Assembly: GCF_011947265.1 (NCBI RefSeq) | Contig: NZ_JAATHD010000006.1 | Span: 1-64,000 of the forward strand | Direction of reading: 5' to 3' | Source: Paenibacillus sp. HB172176 | Lineage (GTDB): Bacteria; Bacillota; Bacilli; Paenibacillales; Paenibacillaceae | DNA: 64,000 nucleotides | The notes under the pieces: generated by a model | Databases searched by the model: none | What the model was told of the DNA's origin: nothing | Seen by the model: only the letters and a program-made list of their open reading frames with translations | Part shown: positions 45,332-53,827 of the stretch, piece by piece | Position numbering within the stretch: position 1 is the stretch's first letter | Layout: every line of letters starts with the position of its first letter | Program-made: the position numbers and the translations under genes

Positions 45332-48300
45332 ATGATTCAAAAAGGAAAAGGGCTTTTGAAAGGCATGACAATCTGCATCTCCATAATGCTGGTTCTCGCG
45401 CTGACATGCTCGATTGCAGCGACGCAAAACAAAGCGCATGCGGCCGGAAGCATGCGCCGCGTCATCGACAACACGCATCCGATGCTGATTATGCAATTGC
45501 TGCGCGGCTTCAATTACACAGGAGATTCCGACTTTCGAAGAGATATTAACTATTCGTGGGATATCAAGCAAGCCTGGGCGGCGCTGCCCGATGACATTAA
45601 GCCCTATGTCGTGTTCGTGCTTCATCCCGGACATTACGCCGCATGGGCGAATCAACCAAGCCTTGCGGATTCGCGCCAATGGGTCGAGGATAATTTGGCC
45701 GAGGGAGAGGATCTGAATATTCCCATGATGGTGCTCTACGGGGAACGGCCGACCAGCGGCTCGGACGGCATGACCTGGCTGGAGAGTCTGTATCAGACCT
45801 ATTCCAATATGATCGGAACGGACATTTCGGAATTGGTCAGCCAGAATTCGGCTTTGCCGGGGCTGCTTGCGCTTGCCAATGAATATGGCGGTTATCATGT
45901 TCACGGCGCCATGGAAGACAACAACGTGTTTGCCAACGCGATGAAGACGCAGACCTATTACGATTCGATTGCCCAGTACAGCGACAACTTCATTCCCACC
46001 TTCAAGATGGTGCATAAAAACTATGATTATGTCAATTCGGAAGCGCTTGGCTTGTGGATGGCCGGAGCGGCCGGTCATTGGGGGCCTTACTATGACAGCT
46101 GGCCGTATCCTGCCAGCAATGTTTTCGGCAATTCCTCGAATGGCGGAGGTCCCCGCACAACGAGAGGGGTCCCGGAGACGCTTTACAGCATGCATATGCT
46201 GGACAGCTACTTGCACGGCGCTACCGTTTACCAGCTTGAGAATCAATTGGACATTCCAACGGTGAACAATTTGTATACGCCGTTGTTCTACGAATCCATC
46301 CTGCCCGCATTCCGTTATATTATTTCGCATCCAATTCCTACAAAGGCAGAGGTTATCGCCAAAACCGAGGTTGCCTTCGATGCATCCGCGGGCACGATGA
46401 CGGAGCTGGACGATACGCGAACATGGGGCGGCGTTCAGAATCAAACATCCTTCTTCAAGGGATTGTACGAGCGGCAACCCGACGCGAATTCGAACTCCGG
46501 CCTCTGGTATTGGCTGCGAACGACAGGACGGTACGGCATGATTCCGCAAATTCCGAAATACGCGCCAACGAGCGTACTGGCGCAATTCCCCAATGTCATG
46601 GACTTGACAAGCTATAATGCCAATTATACGAACGAGGCGACCAAAAAGGCCTACTTCGACACGCTATATTCGTCTGTGTATTCGGGAGATGCCTTTGCGG
46701 AGAAAAACAACAATGATTGGCTTGTTTATAATACCCATTACACATCGAACACGAACGAGAGCGCGACTCTTCCTCTTACAGGCGGATCTTATTTCAGTCA
46801 ATTGGCGTTCACGACGCTTACGCCGCATACCTGGGCCATGATTGACGATAATGGATCTTCGATGGATATTCTGCTAAACAATTATCGATCCGATCATCAG
46901 CAGGATCTCTATGTGCCTTCCGGGTCGCGAAGCTTCGAATATCTGGACTATTATAACGCTTACAGCTATGCCATGGAGCCGAATGACACGACGCTGAGGG
47001 AGACGGTAATCGAGGTGTCGGCAACGAGCAAGCCGACGATTACGATTGGCGGTTATGACGGCCATTATTCGTATACCGAGAGCTGGGACGCCGTCTCCAT
47101 GACGGATACCATTACCGTTAATCATAACGGACCTGTACGGCTGATTCTGTCAAGCAGCGCAAGCGATGCGCTCTACTGGACAAGAACGGATGATTTGGAC
47201 AGCTCCATACTGTACGCAGGCGCTTGGACGAGCGGCACTTCAACGGGCAATTATCAGTCCAGCTATACCTCGACCTCTCAAGCCGGAGACACGGCCTCCT
47301 ATTCCTTCTTCGGGACGGCAGTGGAGTGGATTGCGAATATCGGACCAAGCGGAGGCGCGGCGGATGTCTATATCGACGGCGTTCTGGATGCCTCCTCCCT
47401 AAGCACGAACGCCGCTTCGGCAAGCAACGGCCAGGTTGTGTACAGGAAATCGGGTTTAACGAACAGCTATCATACCATTACCATCGAGAACAAGACGGGC
47501 ACGATCGGCATCGACCGCTTCTCCTACATCCCGGCGAAGCTGCAACTATCGAACAGCATCAGCTTCAATGATTTCAGCTATGGCAGCGCCGCTGCGGATC
47601 AGGATACGAATCAGGGCTCCAATCATTGGACCATCCAGGACGGGCAGATGAAAATTATTCCATATGATTCCCCATGGACAAGCGATGTGCCTGTCTATAT
47701 GACCAAGCAGAGCTATACCGGGGACATGACATACGAGGTGAAGCTGAACTCCTTGGCCGGCACGGCCGCAAGAGCGATGTTCCGCGCCAATCCGGCTGCA
47801 AGAACGGGCTATTCGCTCATGCTGGACCCGCTTGGCGACAATCCGTACAATGACGGCTCGGCAAGCCTGAAGCTGTACAAGAATGATTCAACGCTTCTTG
47901 CAACGAGCAATCCAACGCTTGCGATCAATCAGCAATATGATGTGAAAATCGTCATCAGCGGCACCACCATACAATGTTATGTGGATGGCAATTTGTATAT
48001 CACGGCGACAGATTCATCCTATTCGTCGGGCATGGTGGGCGTGAAGGTCGAGACGAACTACGGTTCTGCGTCGGAGGAGGCGGTTCTGGTCGATGACGCT
48101 TCGGTTACGCAGAGCGGAACGATCGTATACAGCACGGATTTCAGCAGTTGGAGCGCAGCGTCGGACTGGGTGGGCGAAGGGGCGTTGGCGTTCGACGATT
48201 GGCCGGAGCGAACAAGCTTCGATTTTCCATGGCTGTGGAGCGTCTCCAGCGGATCGTGGAATGTGCTGAATGACGATACGAAGCTGACGGGCGGCACTAA

Positions 48301-49135
48301 CGGTGTGTATAATGTCACGGCGGCTGCAAGCGCGGAAAGCTTCTCGATTGCAGGAAGTCCCTCCTGGTCCGATTACAGCTATAAGACGATGCTGAAATTC
48401 AAGTCGGGAAGCCTGTATGATGCGGGAATGCTTATCCGGGTAAGCGATGCGGACAATCTGTATAAGGTCGGCGTAACGACGAACGGAACGACGGGCACCG
48501 TCTCGCTGAAGAAGAAGGTGAGCGGCGTTTGGACAACGCTGGCCTCCACGAGTCGAACGATTCCTGTAGAGAAGTGGATTTCATTCGGCGTGGAAGCGAT
48601 TGGCGAGCATTTCAACGTAAGCATGAACGGACAACGCATTTTGAGCGCGTCCGACGATACCTTCTCATCCGGCTCTGTCGGATTGTCGGCCTACAATGGA
48701 ACGAAGGTGCAATTCGACGATGCCTGGATTGCCCAATTAACCTCATCCGCCGTGCCGGTGACAATTGACGATCGCGATGCCCTGGTATCCTATACTGGAG
48801 CCTGGTCTGCGTATGCCAGCACATTGGATTATGCCGGTACGGAAACGGCGAGCCGCGCCGCGGGAGCCTATGCCGAATTTTCGTTTACCGGGACGAGCAT
48901 TTCGTATATTGGCATGAAGCAGCACAACATGGGGTATGTGGATGTATACGTAGACGGGACGCTTGCAGCGCAAAATATTGATTGCTACGCCGCTTCGACC
49001 ACGAAGCAAGTGGTGCTGTTCAGCCAGTCCAGCCTCACCTACGGAAGTCATACCATTAGGGTCGTTGTTAACGGTACCAAGAATGCGTCCGCTTCCGATT
49101 ATTACGGAGCAATTGATGCATTTGTTTATCATTAA
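45332..49135 (+). CDS. Secreted multimodular GH98 endo-glycanase
   Basis: A 1267-residue extracellular enzyme. Signal peptide (to about residue 38, KAHA), then a GH98 barrel and its C-terminal beta domain (about 40-605): VIDNTHPMLIMQL, DDIKPYVVFVLHPGHYA, RGVPETLYSMHMLDSYLHGATVYQLEN and LLNNYRSD align with GH98 blood-group endo-beta-galactosidases. Glu195 and Glu303 are candidate acid and base. Accessory domains follow: a small binding domain (about 610-735), two concanavalin-like domains (about 745-925 and 955-1130) and a second copy of the small binding domain (about 1143-1267). There is no SLH or sortase signal, so it is free or held by binding modules. GH98 also contains xylanases for branched glucuronoarabinoxylan, which would fit the other enzymes here. 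AGGAGG precedes ATG 45332. Confidence 0.85.
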   Translation: MIQKGKGLLKGMTICISIMLVLALTCSIAATQNKAHAAGSMRRVIDNTHPMLIMQLLRGFNYTGDSDFRRDINYSWDIKQAWAALPDDIKPYVVFVLHPGHYAAWANQPSLADSRQWVEDNLAEGEDLNIPMMVLYGERPTSGSDGMTWLESLYQTYSNMIGTDISELVSQNSALPGLLALANEYGGYHVHGAMEDNNVFANAMKTQTYYDSIAQYSDNFIPTFKMVHKNYDYVNSEALGLWMAGAAGHWGPYYDSWPYPASNVFGNSSNGGGPRTTRGVPETLYSMHMLDSYLHGATVYQLENQLDIPTVNNLYTPLFYESILPAFRYIISHPIPTKAEVIAKTEVAFDASAGTMTELDDTRTWGGVQNQTSFFKGLYERQPDANSNSGLWYWLRTTGRYGMIPQIPKYAPTSVLAQFPNVMDLTSYNANYTNEATKKAYFDTLYSSVYSGDAFAEKNNNDWLVYNTHYTSNTNESATLPLTGGSYFSQLAFTTLTPHTWAMIDDNGSSMDILLNNYRSDHQQDLYVPSGSRSFEYLDYYNAYSYAMEPNDTTLRETVIEVSATSKPTITIGGYDGHYSYTESWDAVSMTDTITVNHNGPVRLILSSSASDALYWTRTDDLDSSILYAGAWTSGTSTGNYQSSYTSTSQAGDTASYSFFGTAVEWIANIGPSGGAADVYIDGVLDASSLSTNAASASNGQVVYRKSGLTNSYHTITIENKTGTIGIDRFSYIPAKLQLSNSISFNDFSYGSAAADQDTNQGSNHWTIQDGQMKIIPYDSPWTSDVPVYMTKQSYTGDMTYEVKLNSLAGTAARAMFRANPAARTGYSLMLDPLGDNPYNDGSASLKLYKNDSTLLATSNPTLAINQQYDVKIVISGTTIQCYVDGNLYITATDSSYSSGMVGVKVETNYGSASEEAVLVDDASVTQSGTIVYSTDFSSWSAASDWVGEGALAFDDWPERTSFDFPWLWSVSSGSWNVLNDDTKLTGGTNGVYNVTAAASAESFSIAGSPSWSDYSYKTMLKFKSGSLYDAGMLIRVSDADNLYKVGVTTNGTTGTVSLKKKVSGVWTTLASTSRTIPVEKWISFGVEAIGEHFNVSMNGQRILSASDDTFSSGSVGLSAYNGTKVQFDDAWIAQLTSSAVPVTIDDRDALVSYTGAWSAYASTLDYAGTETASRAAGAYAEFSFTGTSISYIGMKQHNMGYVDVYVDGTLAAQNIDCYAASTTKQVVLFSQSSLTYGSHTIRVVVNGTKNASASDYYGAIDAFVYH

Positions 49136-49283
49136 TGGAAGGATCGGAGGGCAGTAAACATATCAAAATCGGATATAAATGAGCAAGATTGTGCCTATTC
49201 AGTGCAAATCTCGCATGATACAGTAGATAGATGGATTGGATTGCTCATAATTCGTCCACTATCAATGGGAAAGCGGTGTTGGC

Positions 49284-51677
49284 ATGAAGCTATCATATCA
49301 GAATGCAGCTCAAGCCTGGACGGATGCTCTGCCCGTCGGCAACGGCCGATTAGGCGCAATGATATTCAGCGGAGTCGAGACGGAAAGACTGCAGTTAAAT
49401 GAAGAAACGTTGTGGTCGGGAAAGCCGCGCGATTGGCATAATCCGAAAGCGAGCGAGGCGCTTCGGCAAGTTCGTGAAAGCGTCAATCAGGGACGTTATC
49501 AAGAAGCGGACAAGCTTGCGCGGGGGTTGATGGGGCCTTATACAGAGTCCTATCTTCCTTTCGGGGATTTGTATATTCAATTCGAGCACGGGAATGCGGC
49601 CAAGAACTACAATCGGGAGTTGTCTCTGAACGAAGCAACGGTTTCGACGGCATTTTCGATTGGCGAAGTTGTCTATCGCCGCGAGGTTTTCGCGTCTTAC
49701 CCGGATAATGTAATCGTAGTGAGGCTGGAAGCCTCTCAGCCGGGCATGCTTTCCTTGCGAGCATGGCTTCAAAGCCCGCTGCGACATCAGATCATTGCGC
49801 TTGATCATCAAATCTTGCTGGAGGGACAAGCTCCCGAGCATGTTGCGCCAAGCTATTACGCGGATTCGAACCCGATTCAATATAGCGCTGAAGTGAACGC
49901 CGAAGCGATGCGATTCGCCGGTCTGCTGGCGGCCAGACATGATGGAGGAACGTTGAGCGCTGAAGCGAACGGTCTGCATATTCATGAAGCAACCTCGGTG
50001 ACGCTTATCTTTGCGGCATCGACAACCTTTGCGGGCATTGGGGCTAAGCCGGGACGCGACCTGCGTCAAGCCGTGAATGCCGTTACCGCTACGATGGAAG
50101 CGGCGCTTAAGCGAACGGAAGCCGAGCTGCGGGAGCGGCATCTTGCGGATTACAAGGCGCTGTTCGATCGGGTAGTTCTGAAGCTGGGTCCGGATCTTGC
50201 GGTTAATGAGAATGGAAGGGAAGTCTCGTCGACGGATCTTAGAATTAGGGAAGGCGGAGGCGGAGATCCAGCGCTTGTAGAGCTTCTGTTCCAATATGGA
50301 CGTTATCTGATGATTGCGAGCTCCCGCAAGGGGGGCCTGCCTGCAAACCTGCAAGGCATCTGGAATGAAAGCACGAGACCGCCATGGAGCAGCAACTGGA
50401 CGCTTAATATTAATGCGGAGATGAACTATTGGCCTGCGGAAACCTGTCATTTGGCCGAGTGTCACGAGCCTCTTCTGGCGTTAATCGGCGTATTGGCCGA
50501 GAATGGCAAAGAAACAGCCCGTCGCCATTATGATGCTAACGGCTGGGTCGCCCATCATAATACCGATGTATGGGGACAGACCTCTGCGGTAGGGGAATAT
50601 GGACGCCATGGCGACGCGGTATGGGCGTTTTGGCCGATGGGAGGCGTTTGGCTTTGTCAGCATTTATGGGAGCATTACGCCTTTAACGGCAATCAGGCGT
50701 TTCTAAGAGATACCGCCTATCCGATTATGAAGGAGGCCGCTTTGTTTTGCCTGGATTGGTTGATAGAGGACGAAGATGGAAGGCTCGTCACTTCGCCATC
50801 AACCTCGCCTGAACATAAATTCCATGCGGACGACGGGCTGGCGGGTATTAGCAAAGCCTCGACCATGGATATGTCCCTGATCTGGGATTTGTTCACGAAT
50901 GTGACGGAAGCTTCAGCCATTCTGGATTGCGATGGGGAATTCCGCAAGGAAATCGCAGAGAAGCGTGACAGATTGCTGCCGTTCAAGGTGGGGCGCTATG
51001 ACCAAATTCAAGAGTGGTTCGAAGATTTCGAGGATGAGGACATCCATCATCGTCATGTTTCGCATTTGTTCGGCTTGTACCCGGGTCGCCAGTTGACGGA
51101 GCAATCGGCAGCCGAGCTGATCTCGGCTGCGAAGCAAACGCTTGAGCGGCGTGGAGACGACGGCACAGGCTGGAGCCTGGGATGGAAGATCGGACTATGG
51201 GCGCGATTGGGAGACGGGAACCGGGCTCTTAAGCTGGTTGGCGACATGCTGAGGCTGGTGCGGGCCGATGAAGCGGGCAACTACCATCATGGCGGTGTTT
51301 ATGCCAATTTGTTTTGCGCCCATCCCCCGTTTCAAATTGACGGGAACTTCGCGGCTACCTCGGGCATTGCGGAGATGCTGCTGCAATCGCATCAAGGTTT
51401 TCTGGAGATGCTTCCTGCTCTTCCCGAGGCATGGTCGGAAGGAAGCGTATCGGGCTTGCGGGCGAGAGGCGGCTTCACGGTCGATATGCGTTGGAAGGAA
51501 GGGTTATTGCAGGAGGCTTTCTTGACACCCGATCATGACGGGCCGTGCTTGCTGCGATTGCCTGAGGGCATGTCGGTGTTCGACCAAGAAGGGGAGCCTT
51601 CCTCTTGCTCAAGCGCCAGTGGAGTGATGGAGCTATTCGCCCGTTCGGGGAAAACGTACGGGATAAAGAGGAGTTAA
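49284..51677 (+). CDS. GH95 family alpha-L-fucosidase / alpha-L-galactosidase
   Basis: Second GH95 enzyme, 797 residues, cytoplasmic. Start pattern [15 protein letters not shown] and LNEETLWSGKPRDWHNP; catalytic Asn375 and Asn377 in TLNINAEMNYW, general acid Glu510 in STSPEHKF, plus HRHVSHLFGLYPG and NFAATSGIAEML. It follows the GH98 gene by 148 bases without a clear terminator between them, so they may be co-transcribed. Differences from the 3113 enzyme through the substrate-facing loops suggest a different linkage or sugar (L-fucose versus L-galactose). The ribosome site before ATG 49284 is weak. The gap 49136-49283 contains nothing I can name. Confidence 0.92.
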   Translation: MKLSYQNAAQAWTDALPVGNGRLGAMIFSGVETERLQLNEETLWSGKPRDWHNPKASEALRQVRESVNQGRYQEADKLARGLMGPYTESYLPFGDLYIQFEHGNAAKNYNRELSLNEATVSTAFSIGEVVYRREVFASYPDNVIVVRLEASQPGMLSLRAWLQSPLRHQIIALDHQILLEGQAPEHVAPSYYADSNPIQYSAEVNAEAMRFAGLLAARHDGGTLSAEANGLHIHEATSVTLIFAASTTFAGIGAKPGRDLRQAVNAVTATMEAALKRTEAELRERHLADYKALFDRVVLKLGPDLAVNENGREVSSTDLRIREGGGGDPALVELLFQYGRYLMIASSRKGGLPANLQGIWNESTRPPWSSNWTLNINAEMNYWPAETCHLAECHEPLLALIGVLAENGKETARRHYDANGWVAHHNTDVWGQTSAVGEYGRHGDAVWAFWPMGGVWLCQHLWEHYAFNGNQAFLRDTAYPIMKEAALFCLDWLIEDEDGRLVTSPSTSPEHKFHADDGLAGISKASTMDMSLIWDLFTNVTEASAILDCDGEFRKEIAEKRDRLLPFKVGRYDQIQEWFEDFEDEDIHHRHVSHLFGLYPGRQLTEQSAAELISAAKQTLERRGDDGTGWSLGWKIGLWARLGDGNRALKLVGDMLRLVRADEAGNYHHGGVYANLFCAHPPFQIDGNFAATSGIAEMLLQSHQGFLEMLPALPEAWSEGSVSGLRARGGFTVDMRWKEGLLQEAFLTPDHDGPCLLRLPEGMSVFDQEGEPSSCSSASGVMELFARSGKTYGIKRS

Positions 51678-51695
51678 TATCGTTTTATGATAGGG

Positions 51696-51721
51696 GACGC
51701 CAGGAGGCGTCTTCTTTTTTT
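51696..51721 (+). terminator. Terminator after GH95
   Basis: GACGCC (51696-51701) pairs with GGCGTC (51706-51711) around AGGA, followed by TTCTTTTTTT. Confidence 0.8.
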
Positions 51722-51784
51722 GCATTCGAGGAGATTGCTGATTCTTTCCTTATTACCTTATTGCAGGTCTTGGAAAAGGACAGT

Positions 51785-51833
51785 GTTTTCTGTGAAATGA
51801 ACCGTTTTCATAAAATGTATGCGCTTTTATAAT
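51785..51833 (+). promoter_or_regulatory. Promoter with tandem GTTTTC...AAATG sites
   Basis: -35 TTTTCA (51805-51810), 17-base spacer and a perfect -10 TATAAT (51828-51833). GTTTTC(N4)AAATG at 51785 and GTTTTC(N3)AAATG at 51804 form a tandem pair whose inner copy covers the -35, the layout expected for an AraC-type activator such as the regulator at 57250. It would drive the importer genes from 51897. Confidence 0.5.
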
Positions 51834-51896
51834 GAGAATCAAGAGATCGCAGCAAAGCACATTTAGAAGCAATAAACAGAAAGGAGGGCGATTCCC

Positions 51897-52838
51897 ATTC
51901 AGAAATCTGCAGCTCTAAAGCAATTCAAAAGACAGTTGCCCTTCCAGGTATTCGTATGGGTCGGATTGATGTTCTTGCTTATATTCAGCTATATTCCGAT
52001 GTTCGGCATTATTATTGCCTTCAAGAATTATAAGCTGTCAACCGGCATTAGCGGCATCTTCAGCAGTTCTTGGGCAGGCTTGTCGCATTTCAAGGAACTC
52101 ATCAATGATTATAATTTTCCAACGCTGGTTCGCAATACATTGGTGCTCAGTCTGTTAAAGGTCATATTCTCGTACCCGATTCCGATTCTGTTTGCGATTA
52201 TGCTAAGCGAAGTCAGGCATGTATTCATGAAACGCTTTGTACAGACAGTCAGTTATTTGCCTCATTTCATTTCCTGGGTTGTTGTTACCGGCATTTCCTA
52301 TGCGTTCTTCTCGACAAGCTTCGGCATTGTCAATGATTTTCTATTATCCATTCATCTGATTAAGGAGCCGCTTGATATCTTGACGAATCCGGATGCGTTC
52401 TGGGGACTGGCTGTTTCAACGGCGATTTGGAAGGAAGCGGGCTGGTGGACGATCATTTTCCTGGCAGCGCTTGCGGGTATTGATCCATCCCTGTATGAAG
52501 CGGCCGAGATGGACGGGGCAGGCAGGCTCAAACGAATTATTCACATTACCTTGCCAGGGCTCAAGAGCGCAAGCATCGTAGTTTTGATTCTTACAATTGG
52601 CAGCATGCTCGGCGGAGGCCTGGTAGGCTCGAATTTCGAGCAATCCATGCTGCTCGGCAACACGATTAACAGCGAGAAGTCGCAGATCATTCAAACCTAT
52701 GCCTTTAACATCGGCTTGGCGCAAGGAAGATTCTCGTTTGCTATGGCCATTGATCTGATGCAATCGATCATATCCGTCATTCTTATATTCAGCAGCAATA
52801 CGATAGCCAAGCGTGTGTCCGGAAGCGGATTATTCTAA
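51897..52838 (+). CDS. LplB-type ABC sugar permease with probable ATT start
   Basis: First membrane subunit of an Lpl-type importer: six membrane segments (VFVWVGLMFLLIFSYIPMFG first), EAA loop LYEAAEMDGAGRLKRIIHITLP, and the usual C-terminus (KRVSGSGLF). The only standard in-frame start is TTG 51936, which has no ribosome site and would cut off the basic N-terminus. An excellent AAGGAGGG (51881-51888) lies eight bases before ATT 51897, which is in frame and adds QKSAALKQFKRQ, a normal cytoplasmic lead for this family. I therefore place the start at ATT. Low initiation efficiency might be a deliberate brake, or the codon may be a mutated ATG. Followed by LplC at 52870. Confidence 0.85.
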   Translation: MQKSAALKQFKRQLPFQVFVWVGLMFLLIFSYIPMFGIIIAFKNYKLSTGISGIFSSSWAGLSHFKELINDYNFPTLVRNTLVLSLLKVIFSYPIPILFAIMLSEVRHVFMKRFVQTVSYLPHFISWVVVTGISYAFFSTSFGIVNDFLLSIHLIKEPLDILTNPDAFWGLAVSTAIWKEAGWWTIIFLAALAGIDPSLYEAAEMDGAGRLKRIIHITLPGLKSASIVVLILTIGSMLGGGLVGSNFEQSMLLGNTINSEKSQIIQTYAFNIGLAQGRFSFAMAIDLMQSIISVILIFSSNTIAKRVSGSGLF

Positions 52839-52869
52839 CGAAAATGAATGATGAGAGTGGTGAGCAGTC

Positions 52870-53751
52870 ATGCGCAGAAGAAAAACGCTGGAGGATCGGG
52901 TGATGGACATGATCATCACAATTATCCTCAGCATGGTGGTATTCGGAACGCTGTATCCGTTCTATTATATTCTGTTGATTACTTTTAATGAAGGAACAGA
53001 TACCGCGGCAGGAGGCATGTATTTGTGGCCAAGGCATTTCACCTTCGGCAACTATCTCTATTTCCTTAAGGATCCGAAGTGGATTAACGCATTTGGCATT
53101 TCGCTGTTAAGGACGCTTGTCGGAACGATGCTTGGCGTGCTGTTCACCGGCCTTGTCGCCTATGGGCTTGCCAAGCGGGATCTGATCTTCCGCAAGAGTT
53201 ACTTTACGATCGTCATTATTGCGATGAATTTCTCTGGCGGCTTAATTGCCTTCTACATGGTGCTGAAGAGCATCGGACTTATTAATACGTTTGGCGTATA
53301 TGTCGTTCCGGGTATGCTAAACCTATTCTTCCTGCTAATTGCAATCGCTTTCTACTCTGAAATTCCGGAGGAGCTAGGTGAGTCGGCCAGAATGGACGGC
53401 GCTTCGGAGTTGAGAATTTTCGCCAGAATTATTATTCCGGTTTCGATGCCGCTGCTTGCGACAATGAGCTTGTTCATTGGGTCGGGCCAATGGAATGCCT
53501 GGCTGGATTCGGCTTATTTCGTGCAAGACGAAGGTCTTCGAACGCTTACCTATCGCATGATGCAGGTTGTTAATCAATCCATGGTGCCTTCGGGAGATGC
53601 CCAGGCTGCGGCGATGTCGCGTACGAGCGTAACGCCGTTCTCGGTTCAAGCGACCGCGATGATTGTATCCATCGTACCTATTCTGGGCGTATACCCTTTT
53701 TTGCAGAAATATTTTGTCTCCGGCATGATGCTGGGTTCAGTCAAAGGATGA
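52870..53751 (+). CDS. LplC-type ABC sugar permease
   Basis: Second membrane subunit; FNEGTDTAAGGMYLWPRHFTFGNY after TM1, EAA loop LGESARMDGASELRIFARIIIP and C-terminus FLQKYFVSGMMLGSVKG are family features. It starts 31 bases after the partner permease; GAGTGGTGAG precedes ATG 52870. Confidence 0.92.
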   Translation: MRRRKTLEDRVMDMIITIILSMVVFGTLYPFYYILLITFNEGTDTAAGGMYLWPRHFTFGNYLYFLKDPKWINAFGISLLRTLVGTMLGVLFTGLVAYGLAKRDLIFRKSYFTIVIIAMNFSGGLIAFYMVLKSIGLINTFGVYVVPGMLNLFFLLIAIAFYSEIPEELGESARMDGASELRIFARIIIPVSMPLLATMSLFIGSGQWNAWLDSAYFVQDEGLRTLTYRMMQVVNQSMVPSGDAQAAAMSRTSVTPFSVQATAMIVSIVPILGVYPFLQKYFVSGMMLGSVKG

Positions 53752-53827
53752 TGAGGTTTTTCGGAGGCCGCTTCCTTATTCGAGCCGGCAGCCTTAAAAT
53801 AAGACTATTAAAGTTGGGGGAATGGCA

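Noticed and set aside
45164..46585. Long minus-strand open frame inside the GH98 gene
   Set aside because: Antisense to a clear secreted enzyme with family motifs; composition is that of a reversed GC-biased frame and it has no recognisable domain.
49395..50465. 356-codon minus-strand open frame inside the second GH95 gene
   Set aside because: Antisense shadow of conserved GH95 catalytic sequence.
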